Origin: Paenibacillus silvae
Lineage (GTDB): Bacteria; Bacillota; Bacilli; Paenibacillales; Paenibacillaceae
DNA length: 64,000 bases
Assembly (NCBI RefSeq): GCF_014639235.1
Contig: NZ_BMFU01000003.1
Coordinates: 558,001 to 622,000 of the forward strand
Direction of reading: 5' to 3'
The notes below the pieces were generated by a model that made no database searches, was not told where the DNA came from, and saw only the letters and a list, made by a program, of their open reading frames with translations. This document shows, one piece after another, positions 42,603 to 50,628 of the stretch (positions are counted from its first letter, which is position 1; the number at the start of each line of letters is the position of its first letter). The translations under genes were made by a program, and so were the position numbers.

Positions 42603-43823
42603 TCATTTTAAACGTTCACCTTCAAGATATACTTGCTCTATATTACTGTTTGTCTGCAGCAATCTGATATCCGACAACGGATTCACTCCCAGTACAATAA
42701 TATCTGCCAGTTTACCCGCTTCAATTGTGCCGATCTGTTCGCTCATCTGCATCGCGGCTGCAGCAGAACGAGTCGCGGCTACGATCGCCTCCATCGGTGT
42801 GAAGCCCACATCGTTCACAAGCAATTCAAGCTCCAGTGCATTCCCTCCATGCTCTACAGGAGCACATGAACAGAAATCCGTACCAGAAGCAATAACTACC
42901 CCGGCCTTGTGAGCTGTAATCATATGCTCGATATGCTCCTGATACACAAGCTGTGCCTTGCGGATGCCGAATTCAGGCACCCCGAATTTATGTCCTTCCT
43001 GGATGATGCGATGAACGATGGATAAGGTCGGCACAAGCACTGCCTTTTGCTGCAGCATAAGTTCAATACCACGTTCATCGATGTAGATCCCGTGTTCAAT
43101 CGTTTTGACTCCGGCCGTTAATGCATTAATGATCCCTTGCGTCCCTTGGGCGTGAGCAGCTACATAGGATTGAACGGACTCCGCTTCATACACGATAGCT
43201 TTGAGCTCATCGAGACGAAACTGTGACCAGCGCGGATCATCCTTCTCCGACAACACTCCACCCGTAGAGCACACTTTGAGAAAGTCCGCCCCTTCACGAA
43301 ATTGTGTACGCGCCGTCTTGATACACTCATCGACCCCATCGCAGGTAGTAAAAATATTCATTTCACTCGGTAGCATATGAATATCTGCATGCCCCCCCGT
43401 CTGACTCAACATATGGCGGGAGGTTTTGATTCGCGGCCCTTTCACGACCCCTTCTTTCATCAGATCACGAATATATACAGCAACATGACTGCCGACATCC
43501 CTCACTGTTGTAAAGCCGGCCTGAATGAGCTTAGGCAAATCCTGCAAGGCTCGTCCCATCTGCATTTCGCTCGGCTCCAGAGCGACTTGTGCCATATTCA
43601 GTGATTTGGGACCATGAATGTGGACATGGGCATCAATCATACCCGGCATGATCGTTTTACCATGAAGCTCGATAACTTCTGTTCCCTCAGGTACGATAAA
43701 GCTGCTTGCCGAACCTGCATACATTATCTTTTTTCCCTCAATAAAAACTCCACTATTCTCCAGCGGTTCCCCACCACTGCCATCAATAAGCGTCGCCCCG
43801 GTTAACCACATTCGTTTCTCCAT
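42603..43823 (-). CDS. Metal-dependent amidohydrolase (imidazolonepropionase/Xaa-Pro or Xaa-Arg dipeptidase-like)
   Basis: 406 aa amidohydrolase superfamily. Metal ligands: HVHIHG (residues about 67-71), bridging Lys in DFLKVCSTGG, His in AAHAQG and IEHGIYID, Asp in SGTDFCS. The N- and C-terminal beta parts form the usual sandwich (LIDGSGGEPLENSGVFIEGK ... LADIIVLGVNPLSDI). Close families hydrolyse N-acyl amino acids or proline/arginine dipeptides. It lies 1 nt after the leucine dehydrogenase stop, so it may release branched-chain amino acids for that enzyme. Confidence 0.86.
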   Translation of the reverse strand: MEKRMWLTGATLIDGSGGEPLENSGVFIEGKKIMYAGSASSFIVPEGTEVIELHGKTIMPGMIDAHVHIHGPKSLNMAQVALEPSEMQMGRALQDLPKLIQAGFTTVRDVGSHVAVYIRDLMKEGVVKGPRIKTSRHMLSQTGGHADIHMLPSEMNIFTTCDGVDECIKTARTQFREGADFLKVCSTGGVLSEKDDPRWSQFRLDELKAIVYEAESVQSYVAAHAQGTQGIINALTAGVKTIEHGIYIDERGIELMLQQKAVLVPTLSIVHRIIQEGHKFGVPEFGIRKAQLVYQEHIEHMITAHKAGVVIASGTDFCSCAPVEHGGNALELELLVNDVGFTPMEAIVAATRSAAAAMQMSEQIGTIEAGKLADIIVLGVNPLSDIRLLQTNSNIEQVYLEGERLK

Positions 43824-43824
43824 T

Positions 43825-44898
43825 TCACAACATCCCTTCTATGCTATAATCATTTGTTTTTTTATATTGTTCAATTCGATGAATCGCAAGCATGTCTGCC
43901 GCCCGGAATGCAGGAATGCTATGCTGTCTGGCCAGTTCAAAAATGGTGCCTAGCTGATCATAAATTTTCGCTACATTGTTAAGCGCCCGTTCTCGTTGAT
44001 ATCCCTGTAATTCATCAGATACATTGATTAGTCCACCTGAATTAACAACGTAGTCAGGTGCATATAAAATTCCGCGTTCATGCAGCAGATCACCATGGCG
44101 TTCTTCCCGAAGCTGGTTATTGGCTGCACCAGCAACGATCCGAGCCTTCAATAATGAGAGTGTATCGTCATTAAGAATACCGCCCATCGCACAAGGTGCA
44201 AAAATATCACATGGCACTGTATAAATCTCGTTAACCCCAACTGCTGTAGCATTGTACTCTCGCACAGCCCGGTCTACATGCTCCTGAACCACATCGGTGA
44301 CGATGAGTTCGGCACCCGCCTCTTTTAGAAAACCACATAAATGATAGGCTACACTGCCAACTCCCTGTACAGTCACCACTTTGCCGGATAAATCAGGAGA
44401 ACCGTAGACTTCATTCGCTGCCGCACGAATTCCTTGAAATACGCCAAACGCGGTTACTGGTGAAGGATTGCCGCTACTTCCGAATTCAGGAGAAACCCCT
44501 GTCACATATGGAGTCTCCTGATGAATATAATCCATGTCCATTACGGTTGTGCCGACATCCTCGGCAGTAATATACCGTCCCTGTAGTGTATTCACATATT
44601 TGCCAAACGCACGAAACAAGGCCTCACTCTTGTCTTTTTTGGGATCTCCTATAATTACAGCCTTCCCACCGCCAAGCTGAAGACCAGCCGCTGCCGCTTT
44701 GTAAGTCATACCGCGAGCCAGACGAACTACATCCTCCAAAGCTTCATCCTCCGAGGCGTAAGGGTACATGCGAGTTCCCCCCAATGCAGGTCCCAACGTA
44801 GTATCATGTATCGCAATGATAGCTTTCAAGCCCGACTGCTTGTCTTGACAATACACCAGCTGTTCTACGCCATAATGATCAAGTAATGTAAATGTCAA
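43825..44898 (-). CDS. bcd: Leucine (branched-chain amino-acid) dehydrogenase
   Basis: 357 aa, normal family length. NAD-dependent oxidative deamination of Leu, Val and Ile to 2-oxo acids. Substrate domain: ALGGTRMYPYASEDEALEDV, MTYKAAAAGLQLGGGKAVI with the catalytic lysines. Rossmann domain: VVTVQGVGSVAYHLCGFLKE, PCAMGGILNDDTL, AGAANNQL, YVVNSGGLINV. TTG start with GGGGGGAACC upstream. First gene of the minus-strand operon and divergent from the GAF-PucR regulator. Confidence 0.94.
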   Translation of the reverse strand: MTFTLLDHYGVEQLVYCQDKQSGLKAIIAIHDTTLGPALGGTRMYPYASEDEALEDVVRLARGMTYKAAAAGLQLGGGKAVIIGDPKKDKSEALFRAFGKYVNTLQGRYITAEDVGTTVMDMDYIHQETPYVTGVSPEFGSSGNPSPVTAFGVFQGIRAAANEVYGSPDLSGKVVTVQGVGSVAYHLCGFLKEAGAELIVTDVVQEHVDRAVREYNATAVGVNEIYTVPCDIFAPCAMGGILNDDTLSLLKARIVAGAANNQLREERHGDLLHERGILYAPDYVVNSGGLINVSDELQGYQRERALNNVAKIYDQLGTIFELARQHSIPAFRAADMLAIHRIEQYKKTNDYSIEGML

Positions 44899-45094
44899 TT
44901 TGGTTCCCCCCTAGTTAATTGCGTTAGATATATTGACATTATAGAAATCATCCCTGCCCAAAGTCATTGGAGAATCCATCAGAATTCTTCATAAAAATAT
45001 GTGGCTATCCACAATTGACAACAGTTTTCTATTTCAATAGACCGTTCAATATGTTAACTTATATAACAAATTCATCAGATGAGAGTTGATCGTT

Positions 45095-47146
45095 ATGAAA
45101 GCATTGGTGGACTGGATGAGAACGACTTGGGGGACAGCAGATATTCATATCTGGAGACGGGATATGTATGATCAGCACTGGAGGTGCTGGTATCCATCAG
45201 CAGAGACAGAGTCTGATTATCCTGCCCCGGCCTGGCTGGAGGATGAACTGTTGAACTCGTCAGAGTTTCCGTCAAATAATATACAAACGTTAGCTTTCTC
45301 TATTGAACTGCTGGATCACTGCGAGATCAGAATGGCATTGCCCGAAGGAGTTGCTGTGTCCGCTAATCAACGTCTGCTACTGGAGTATTTGATTCGGGAC
45401 ACGCTCATGCAGGAACAGATCACTATCGAACGTGCGCATCATGAGCGCTGGCTGGGAGGACTTAGAGAGTTGACCAGTTCTCTTGATCTGAATAATTTAC
45501 TCTTTAAAATATTGGAGAATTCACTCAAGGTCATTCCCGCCGCTTCCAACGCATTATTTATGATGATTGATCCGGATACTCGGAAATGGGTGTCCAAAGC
45601 CCAGATTGGATTCACAGACTCCATCTATCAAATTACTTCAGATATTGAAGAGGGTATTACCGGGACCGTTTATCGTGAGGGCAAAGGCAAAATCTATGAG
45701 GACAATACTCCAGTATTCGAGGAAATCATTCGTACGCTCAGTCTCGAAAATGTTCGCATCTTCGCCGAATCCAGCCACTACAGCGGTTTTGCCAAAAGAA
45801 CGATTGCAGTGCCCGTTACGATGAAAGAAGACCGAATCGGTGTCCTGCTTGTTTATCAATATAAAGATACCAAGCTGCTAAATGAAAGCGATCTGATCAA
45901 GCTGCAAGGCTTCGCCGATCAGGCTGCTATCGCGATCTCCAATGCACGTATGGTTAATGAGCTTGTTGAAACAAATGGATATCTGGTTATTCGAAACGAA
46001 ATTCATAATCTATTCACTCAACTGTCCATGGATAGCCGCTCTTTGCCAGAGATGATTCAGGCCGTTGAAAAAAATATAGGATTACCTACCTGCTTCGTTG
46101 ATCTAACAAAGCAAGAGTGGTACCCTGTGCAGCATAACGTGCCCTTTACAGCTTCAGAACTGGACCAGACTTTGGGTAAAAATCTGGCTCCTGTTATACT
46201 CGATTCAGATAGACAAATTCCTTATTATATTTTCCCTGTTCATAATGGTCCGCTACTTGCCGGATGCTTTGTTGTACAGCTAAAACGCCCGCTTCGTCCA
46301 CTGGACCATGATATTCTGGAGCAAGGATCCGCTGTGGTCATGCTACAGTTGGTGAACACCTACTCCATGACGGAAATGATATACCGACGGAGAAGGGATT
46401 TTTTCGAAGAGCTTATTCAATATAGGGAACCGGCCGAACTTTCTGATAAGATACAGCGCTTTGGTTTGTCTAGCCAAAAATCGATGTTTGTCTGTCTCTT
46501 ACATCTTGCGGAAAATGTTCAGGATCTCAAGGAAAGCAACGTCATTATGCAGCGTTTCATTGCTCTTATCGAGAAGGAGCTCTCCGGTGAGAGCGTGCTG
46601 TTATTCAGTTCACATGAGAAGGTTACAATTCTGCTTCAGGCGCAACAAGTACGCAGCCAACAGCAGCTTGTCCGCAAGTTGAAAAACCTGGTAAAACAAA
46701 GCGTTACCTCAAGACTCCCACTTCTATATGGTGGAATCGGGGGAATGTATTCAGGTTTGGAGCATGTAGCCAGAAGTCATGAGGAAGCATCACGCACATT
46801 ACTTTTTCTGCGCAAAAGCCAGCGTACAGGCATCATGCAGTATGAAGAAATTGGGATTAATCGGTTGTTTCTTCAGCAGGATATGGAAGAGATTGAGAGT
46901 TACATCCATGATGTACTTTCCCCTCTTCGCAGTTATAAATATCAGGCAGAGGAGCTCGAATTGACACTGCGTGTATATATGGAAAATAACCGTTCCATGT
47001 CACTCACAGCAGAACAGCTTCATATTCATCCCAACACGCTGTACACACGGCTGCGTAAACTGGAGGAAATTCTGGCACTGGATTTGAATGATAGCGAAGA
47101 CTGGATGAAAGTATATCTCGCATGTCATTTAAGTAAAATTTATTAG
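45095..47146 (+). CDS. GAF-domain regulator with PucR/CdaR C-terminal HTH
   Basis: 683 aa. About residues 120-300 form a GAF domain (LTSSLDLNNLLFKILENSLK, GITGTVYREGKGKIYEDNTP, GFADQAAIAISNARMVNEL). The central part is GAF/PAS-like and unassigned. The C-terminal 130 residues are the PucR/CdaR module: GGIGGMYSGLEHVARSHEEA, then HTH_30 (ENNRSMSLTAEQLHIHPNTL, YTRLRKLEEIL). Such proteins activate purine, sugar-diacid or amino-acid catabolic genes. Divergent from bcd with 196 bp between, so it probably controls that operon. ATG 45095 is preferred over a TTG 9 nt upstream. Confidence 0.85.
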   Translation: MKALVDWMRTTWGTADIHIWRRDMYDQHWRCWYPSAETESDYPAPAWLEDELLNSSEFPSNNIQTLAFSIELLDHCEIRMALPEGVAVSANQRLLLEYLIRDTLMQEQITIERAHHERWLGGLRELTSSLDLNNLLFKILENSLKVIPAASNALFMMIDPDTRKWVSKAQIGFTDSIYQITSDIEEGITGTVYREGKGKIYEDNTPVFEEIIRTLSLENVRIFAESSHYSGFAKRTIAVPVTMKEDRIGVLLVYQYKDTKLLNESDLIKLQGFADQAAIAISNARMVNELVETNGYLVIRNEIHNLFTQLSMDSRSLPEMIQAVEKNIGLPTCFVDLTKQEWYPVQHNVPFTASELDQTLGKNLAPVILDSDRQIPYYIFPVHNGPLLAGCFVVQLKRPLRPLDHDILEQGSAVVMLQLVNTYSMTEMIYRRRRDFFEELIQYREPAELSDKIQRFGLSSQKSMFVCLLHLAENVQDLKESNVIMQRFIALIEKELSGESVLLFSSHEKVTILLQAQQVRSQQQLVRKLKNLVKQSVTSRLPLLYGGIGGMYSGLEHVARSHEEASRTLLFLRKSQRTGIMQYEEIGINRLFLQQDMEEIESYIHDVLSPLRSYKYQAEELELTLRVYMENNRSMSLTAEQLHIHPNTLYTRLRKLEEILALDLNDSEDWMKVYLACHLSKIY

Positions 47147-47152
47147 TCTGCG

Positions 47153-47257
47153 ATGCAGCTACGCAGCTTCCTTCCGCTCATCGGCACTTTCACATTTCTG
47201 CTGCCATCCGATAATCTGCTCCATCGCTGGGCACAGGAAAACGGCAGTGAGGACTAG
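47153..47257 (+). pseudogene. Duplicated 3' end of fsr (remnant)
   Basis: 105 bp aligned without gaps to 39679-39783, the last 34 codons and stop of fsr, with 9 mismatches. It translates to MQLRSFLPLIGTFTFLLPSD and then NLLHRWAQENGSED before a TAG stop. It begins 7 bp after the regulator's stop codon. No 5' part of the gene is present. With the intact fsr, it brackets the branched-chain amino-acid cassette as direct repeats. Confidence 0.85.
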
Positions 47258-47292
47258 TTCGTCTCTATTTTTCATCAGGAGAGAGGTTCACA

Positions 47293-47502
47293 ATGGTAGC
47301 CGGTGTAATACTCATTCTTTCACAAATAGGTTTTGTAACAGGCGTTTTCCTCTTAACGTTTGGATTGTATGAAGGGGCTCAGGATAAAAAGCCATACAAT
47401 TGGGGAGCTACGATCAACGGCAAATCCATTGGCGGGCTTTTCTTAATCGTGGCTTCTATGTACTGGGTGTACAATTTGACTGGAATTTATTTACCATTTT
47501 AG
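47293..47502 (+). CDS. Small membrane protein, unknown
   Basis: 69 aa with two membrane helices (VAGVILILSQIGFVTGVFLL and GGLFLIVASMYWVYNLTGIY) joined by a polar loop DKKPYNWGATINGK. A good ribosome site (CAGGAGAGAGG) precedes the ATG. I do not recognise a family. It lies just after the fsr remnant and may originally have followed fsr. Confidence 0.68.
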   Translation: MVAGVILILSQIGFVTGVFLLTFGLYEGAQDKKPYNWGATINGKSIGGLFLIVASMYWVYNLTGIYLPF

Positions 47503-47559
47503 AGCAATGGAAGTCTTTGAAAGATTTACTATACTATACTCTATTCTATTAAGTATATA

Positions 47560-47602
47560 AGGCTCCTGTCGTTCTGAATCATACAGAGCTGCAGGAGCCT
47601 TG
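47560..47602. terminator. Hairpin between convergent genes
   Basis: AAGGCTCCTG/CAGGAGCCTT, 10-bp stem with inner pairing, 57 nt after the small membrane protein. The T-run is weak on both strands. Confidence 0.55.
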
Positions 47603-47694
47603 GCTATTGTGACGGGATATATCTAAATCGTTAGCCTGTTCAGACAATCGTATCTGTCCACATGAACATGTACCAAGCAACATCAGACTGTGAT

Positions 47695-48543
47695 CTATTT
47701 TAAACGCTGCAGAATCAGACGTTTCTTGTACAGCATTTTACCTGCTTCAGCCACATCCTGGATCGTATTTTTGTTGCTGACTGAACCAAAAATCATACCC
47801 GCAACAGGCACCAGCTGGAACAGCTTTTTCCAACCAAAAGACTCACTATAGGAGTTAAATACCTCACGCCAGCCCTGCATTTGGGATACCACCTCTACCT
47901 GCTTATCCGGGTTGTCGTAATCCGCCAATTCATCAAGGATGGCTTTTTTGCCCACGATATCAGCAGAAGAGAATTGCAGACATTTTACAATAAAAACGCG
48001 CTCTAGCGGATCATCGGGATCGTAACCATAACACAGCGCCATCTCCTGCAGCACTTTCAAAGAAAGCCCCATGACGAGCGGAATGTCCGCTGCAATGGTG
48101 ACGATGCCTCCAAACCCCGTTGCAGCCCCTTGTGCCGCAGCGAACTTGCTCCGACTTTCGGTGATGCTGTCCGCCACACGGTCCAGCACCTCAAGCGGTA
48201 TTTTGTGCACACTATGAATTTGGGCGGTGTTCTCCGTTTCTGCATCCTGCTCTAATCGGTAAATGTAATCCGTTGTCATCGGGTAACCCGAGCGCTCGGT
48301 TTCCTCCTGCAAGAGCTTGGCTACTTTTTTCTTCTGTACAAGGAACTTGCCGCCTGTCTGCAGGTACTGGCCCACTTCGTTTAACGCATCACCAATCTTC
48401 TGCTTTAACGCCTTCGGCATCACTTTATCCAGCATGACAAACGGCAAACGCCCGATTTTATCCCAAATGAACAGATCCTTCTGTTCATTTTCCCACTTTA
48501 AAATGTGTTCAAGTTCCCGATCCAGTGTCTCGCGTGATTCCAT
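47695..48543 (-). CDS. EcsC family protein
   Basis: 282 aa. EcsC-like core: helical N-terminus (LEHILKWENEQKDLFIWDKI), AAAQGAATGFGGIVTIAADI, VMGLSLKVLQEMALCYGYDP, and FQLVPVAGMIFGSVSNKNTI near the end with short hydrophobic stretches. EcsC is associated with the Ecs ABC transporter in B. subtilis, but stand-alone members like this one have no defined role. Clear AGGAGG ribosome site. Confidence 0.86.
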   Translation of the reverse strand: MESRETLDRELEHILKWENEQKDLFIWDKIGRLPFVMLDKVMPKALKQKIGDALNEVGQYLQTGGKFLVQKKKVAKLLQEETERSGYPMTTDYIYRLEQDAETENTAQIHSVHKIPLEVLDRVADSITESRSKFAAAQGAATGFGGIVTIAADIPLVMGLSLKVLQEMALCYGYDPDDPLERVFIVKCLQFSSADIVGKKAILDELADYDNPDKQVEVVSQMQGWREVFNSYSESFGWKKLFQLVPVAGMIFGSVSNKNTIQDVAEAGKMLYKKRLILQRLK

Positions 48544-48629
48544 CTATGATCCTCCTAACAGGTTGTCATGGTATATCCCCAACATTGTACTCCACCTGGC
48601 TTTCCCTGAGCTTATTATTCCGAAGTAAC

Positions 48630-48770
48630 AACCGAATTGGTTGAACTGGAGTTCGAGTTGGGGTTAGCCTTGGAGCTTAGGCATGAGTTTGGGTTGGAGC
48701 TTGAGCTTGAGTTTGGGTTGGAGCTTGATTGTAGGTTTGGTTGTAGAATTAGCTTTGGCTTTGGGGGTGA
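48630..48770. repeat. Degenerate purine-rich tandem repeat
   Basis: Plus strand G/T/A-rich units such as GTTGGAGCTTGAG(CTTGAG)TTTGG repeated with variation (GAGTTTGGGTTGGAGCTTGA occurs twice). No open frame with a ribosome site. Opens a gene-free region of about 790 bp between ecsC and the GH43 operon. Confidence 0.5.
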
Positions 48771-48794
48771 AGCACCCCCAAACCTTCTCCAATC

Positions 48795-48997
48795 ATTCTA
48801 ACGATTTCAGATGAGCTTATTTAAGCTATATTGAGCGTTCTCACATTGTAACGATCCCTAGGAAGCTTATTTTGCCGAAAACACAAGATAAGCACCCATT
48901 TCCACATCAAATTCCTAAAATAAGGTTTCCTGAAATCGTTAGAAAATAAAAACGAGTAATATTGCCGAAATAGCGCTTCTGGAGATCGTTAGAAAAG
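48795..48997. repeat. Four-copy inverted repeat cluster (TCTAACGAT element)
   Basis: Two copies on the plus strand (from 48795 and 48845: TCTAACGATTTCAGATGAGC and TGTAACGATCCCTAGGAAGC, followed by TTATTT) face two on the minus strand (48917-48950 and 48963-48997, read as CTGAAATCGTTAGAAAA and GGAGATCGTTAGAAAA). The RNA could fold into two nested hairpins. The function is unknown. Confidence 0.6.
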
Positions 48998-49100
48998 TGT
49001 GCGGCTAAATTAGCGTAGCGCTTCAAAGGTAATCGAGCTTAGCTTGAATTTATTTTCGATGTAATTGTATACGTTACTGCCCGACTTCGGTTGCTTTCCT

Positions 49101-49194
49101 GCTCTTGCTCTTGCTCTTGCTCTTGCTCTTGCTCTTGCTCTTGCTCTTGCTCTTGCTCTTGCTCTTGCTCTTGCTCTTGCTCTTGCTCTTGCTC
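49101..49194. repeat. Hexanucleotide microsatellite (GCTCTT)n
   Basis: 15 perfect copies of GCTCTT and a partial one. The minus strand reads Ser-Lys repeats within a frame of 73 codons, but that frame starts inside the terminator at 49276-49317 and has no ribosome site. Confidence 0.9.
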
Positions 49195-49275
49195 AAAGCC
49201 TCCCTGATCCAAACCTCTAATTCAAGTTTTTTTGCTCCAATCTTGCTCCACCCTTCTCCAGACATGATTAACAAA

Positions 49276-49317
49276 AAGAGCCTTTCGTTTAGCATGTTCT
49301 GCTAACAAAAGACTCTT
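49276..49317 (-). terminator. Terminator of the arabinan operon
   Basis: Minus strand AAGAGTCTTTTGTTAGCA pairs with TGCTAAACGAAAGGCTCTT around a GAACA loop, followed by a T-rich tail. It lies 20 nt past the stop of the last GH43 gene. Confidence 0.8.
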
Positions 49318-49336
49318 CCTATAAGCGCACCTAGCG

Positions 49337-50317
49337 TTATTTCACCTCGGTCAAGACCTGACCATCAGGAAGGGGAACACCAAAGCTCGGCGTACCATCC
49401 TCATTCCAATGAATCACCTGAGCGCGGGCATGACGGTTTGGATCGTAGAGTGGATCACCCTCAATCTCTTTGTAGTTTCGTGCATGATAGATGAGAATAT
49501 CCGTTTTGCCATCAGGTGAAACGGTAAAGCTGTTGTGTCCGGGGCCATATTGCCCATTTTCTTCACAAGTCTGGAACACCGGCTCAGGAGACTTCACCCA
49601 GCTTGCAGGGTCAAGCAGATTCGCATCTTCATCAGCGGTGAGCAGACCCATGCAGTAATGATGATTGGTTGCGCTGGCTGAATAGCTGATAAACAAACGA
49701 CCATTTCGATGCAGCACGGCTGCGCCTTCATTGACTTTGAAGCCAATAATCTCCCAATCGTATTCCGGCGTTGAAATCATGACCTGTTCGCCGCGAAGCG
49801 TCCATGGATTTTCCATTTCGCTAATGTAAAGGTTGGAATTGCCGTCAATACTCGGGTCCTTCTGTGCCCAAACCAGATAACGCGTGCCTTGGTGCTCGAA
49901 GGTTGTAGCATCCAGCGCAAAGCTCTCCCATCTAGTTCGAATCTGGCCCTTTTCCACCCATGTTCCTTCAAGCGGATTAGCCGCATCATTTTCCAGCACG
50001 TACATGCGATGATCGAACAGACCGTCGTTTGTCTCGCTGGTATGGGCTGCTGCGAAGTATATGTACCACTTGCCATCAATAAAATGAATCTCCGGTGCCC
50101 AGATGTTCGCGCTCATCAGTCCTGTCTCGCGCTTCGTCCAGGCGGTCACTGGCTCAGCTTCTCTCAAAGCCTCCAGCGTCTCGGCGCGCCGGATTTCAAT
50201 TCGGTCAAAAGCCGGCACAGAGGCGGAAAAATAATAGTATCCGTCCGTATGGCGGTACACCCACGGATCAGCACGCTGCTCCAGCATAGGATTGGTAAAT
50301 GTCATGGTTTTGGTCAT
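49337..50317 (-). CDS. GH43 glycosidase, intracellular (alpha-L-arabinofuranosidase-like)
   Basis: 326 aa, no signal peptide. Five-bladed propeller of GH43 with catalytic residues in QRADPWVYR (base Asp), FALDATTFEHQG (Asp) and NEGAAVLHRNG (Glu); NIWAPEIHFIDGKWYIYFAA is typical. It probably removes arabinose from imported arabino-oligosaccharides. Last gene of the arabinan operon, after a gap of about 310 bp, with its own ribosome site AAAGGGG. The exact substrate (arabinan or arabinoxylan fragments) is not determined. Confidence 0.85.
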   Translation of the reverse strand: MTKTMTFTNPMLEQRADPWVYRHTDGYYYFSASVPAFDRIEIRRAETLEALREAEPVTAWTKRETGLMSANIWAPEIHFIDGKWYIYFAAAHTSETNDGLFDHRMYVLENDAANPLEGTWVEKGQIRTRWESFALDATTFEHQGTRYLVWAQKDPSIDGNSNLYISEMENPWTLRGEQVMISTPEYDWEIIGFKVNEGAAVLHRNGRLFISYSASATNHHYCMGLLTADEDANLLDPASWVKSPEPVFQTCEENGQYGPGHNSFTVSPDGKTDILIYHARNYKEIEGDPLYDPNRHARAQVIHWNEDGTPSFGVPLPDGQVLTEVK

Positions 50318-50628
50318 GGGAATGAACCCCTTTCATATGTGTGTGTATGGCTTGAATCTATGATGTGCTCGGCGAAAACATGGAGAGCAGGGTTAGAGAG
50401 GCACAGCAGACGTTCGCGGGCGGTAGGGCCTTGGTGCTCTCCTTGTCCTCCGATTTCTTCCTTCACCGCTCCTGGCGGTGGAAATCGGATGCCAAACTCG
50501 CACACGCGGCTCCTTCCTCCCTCTCACTGCTGGTGCCCCATGGCGCTGGCTGCAACATCTCCGTGCGCCTCGCGCTGCTCTCGCTTGTGCAGCGCGCCCC
50601 TCGCTGACCCTCATCCCGGGTCAGCGAT
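50318..50628. other. GC-rich intergenic region with hairpin
   Basis: About 310 bp between two GH43 genes, richer in G+C than its surroundings. It contains CGCTGACCC/GGGTCAGCG at 50602-50626 on the minus strand right after the upstream gene, without a T-run. Short open frames on both strands have no ribosome sites. Confidence 0.45.

Noticed and set aside
49074..49295. 73-codon Ser-Lys repeat protein
   Set aside because: Its start lies inside the terminator of the GH43 operon, no ribosome site is present, and the body is a simple hexamer repeat.
50393..50614. Arg/Ala-rich minus-strand frame between two GH43 genes
   Set aside because: GC-driven open frame without ribosome site, with a low-complexity product.
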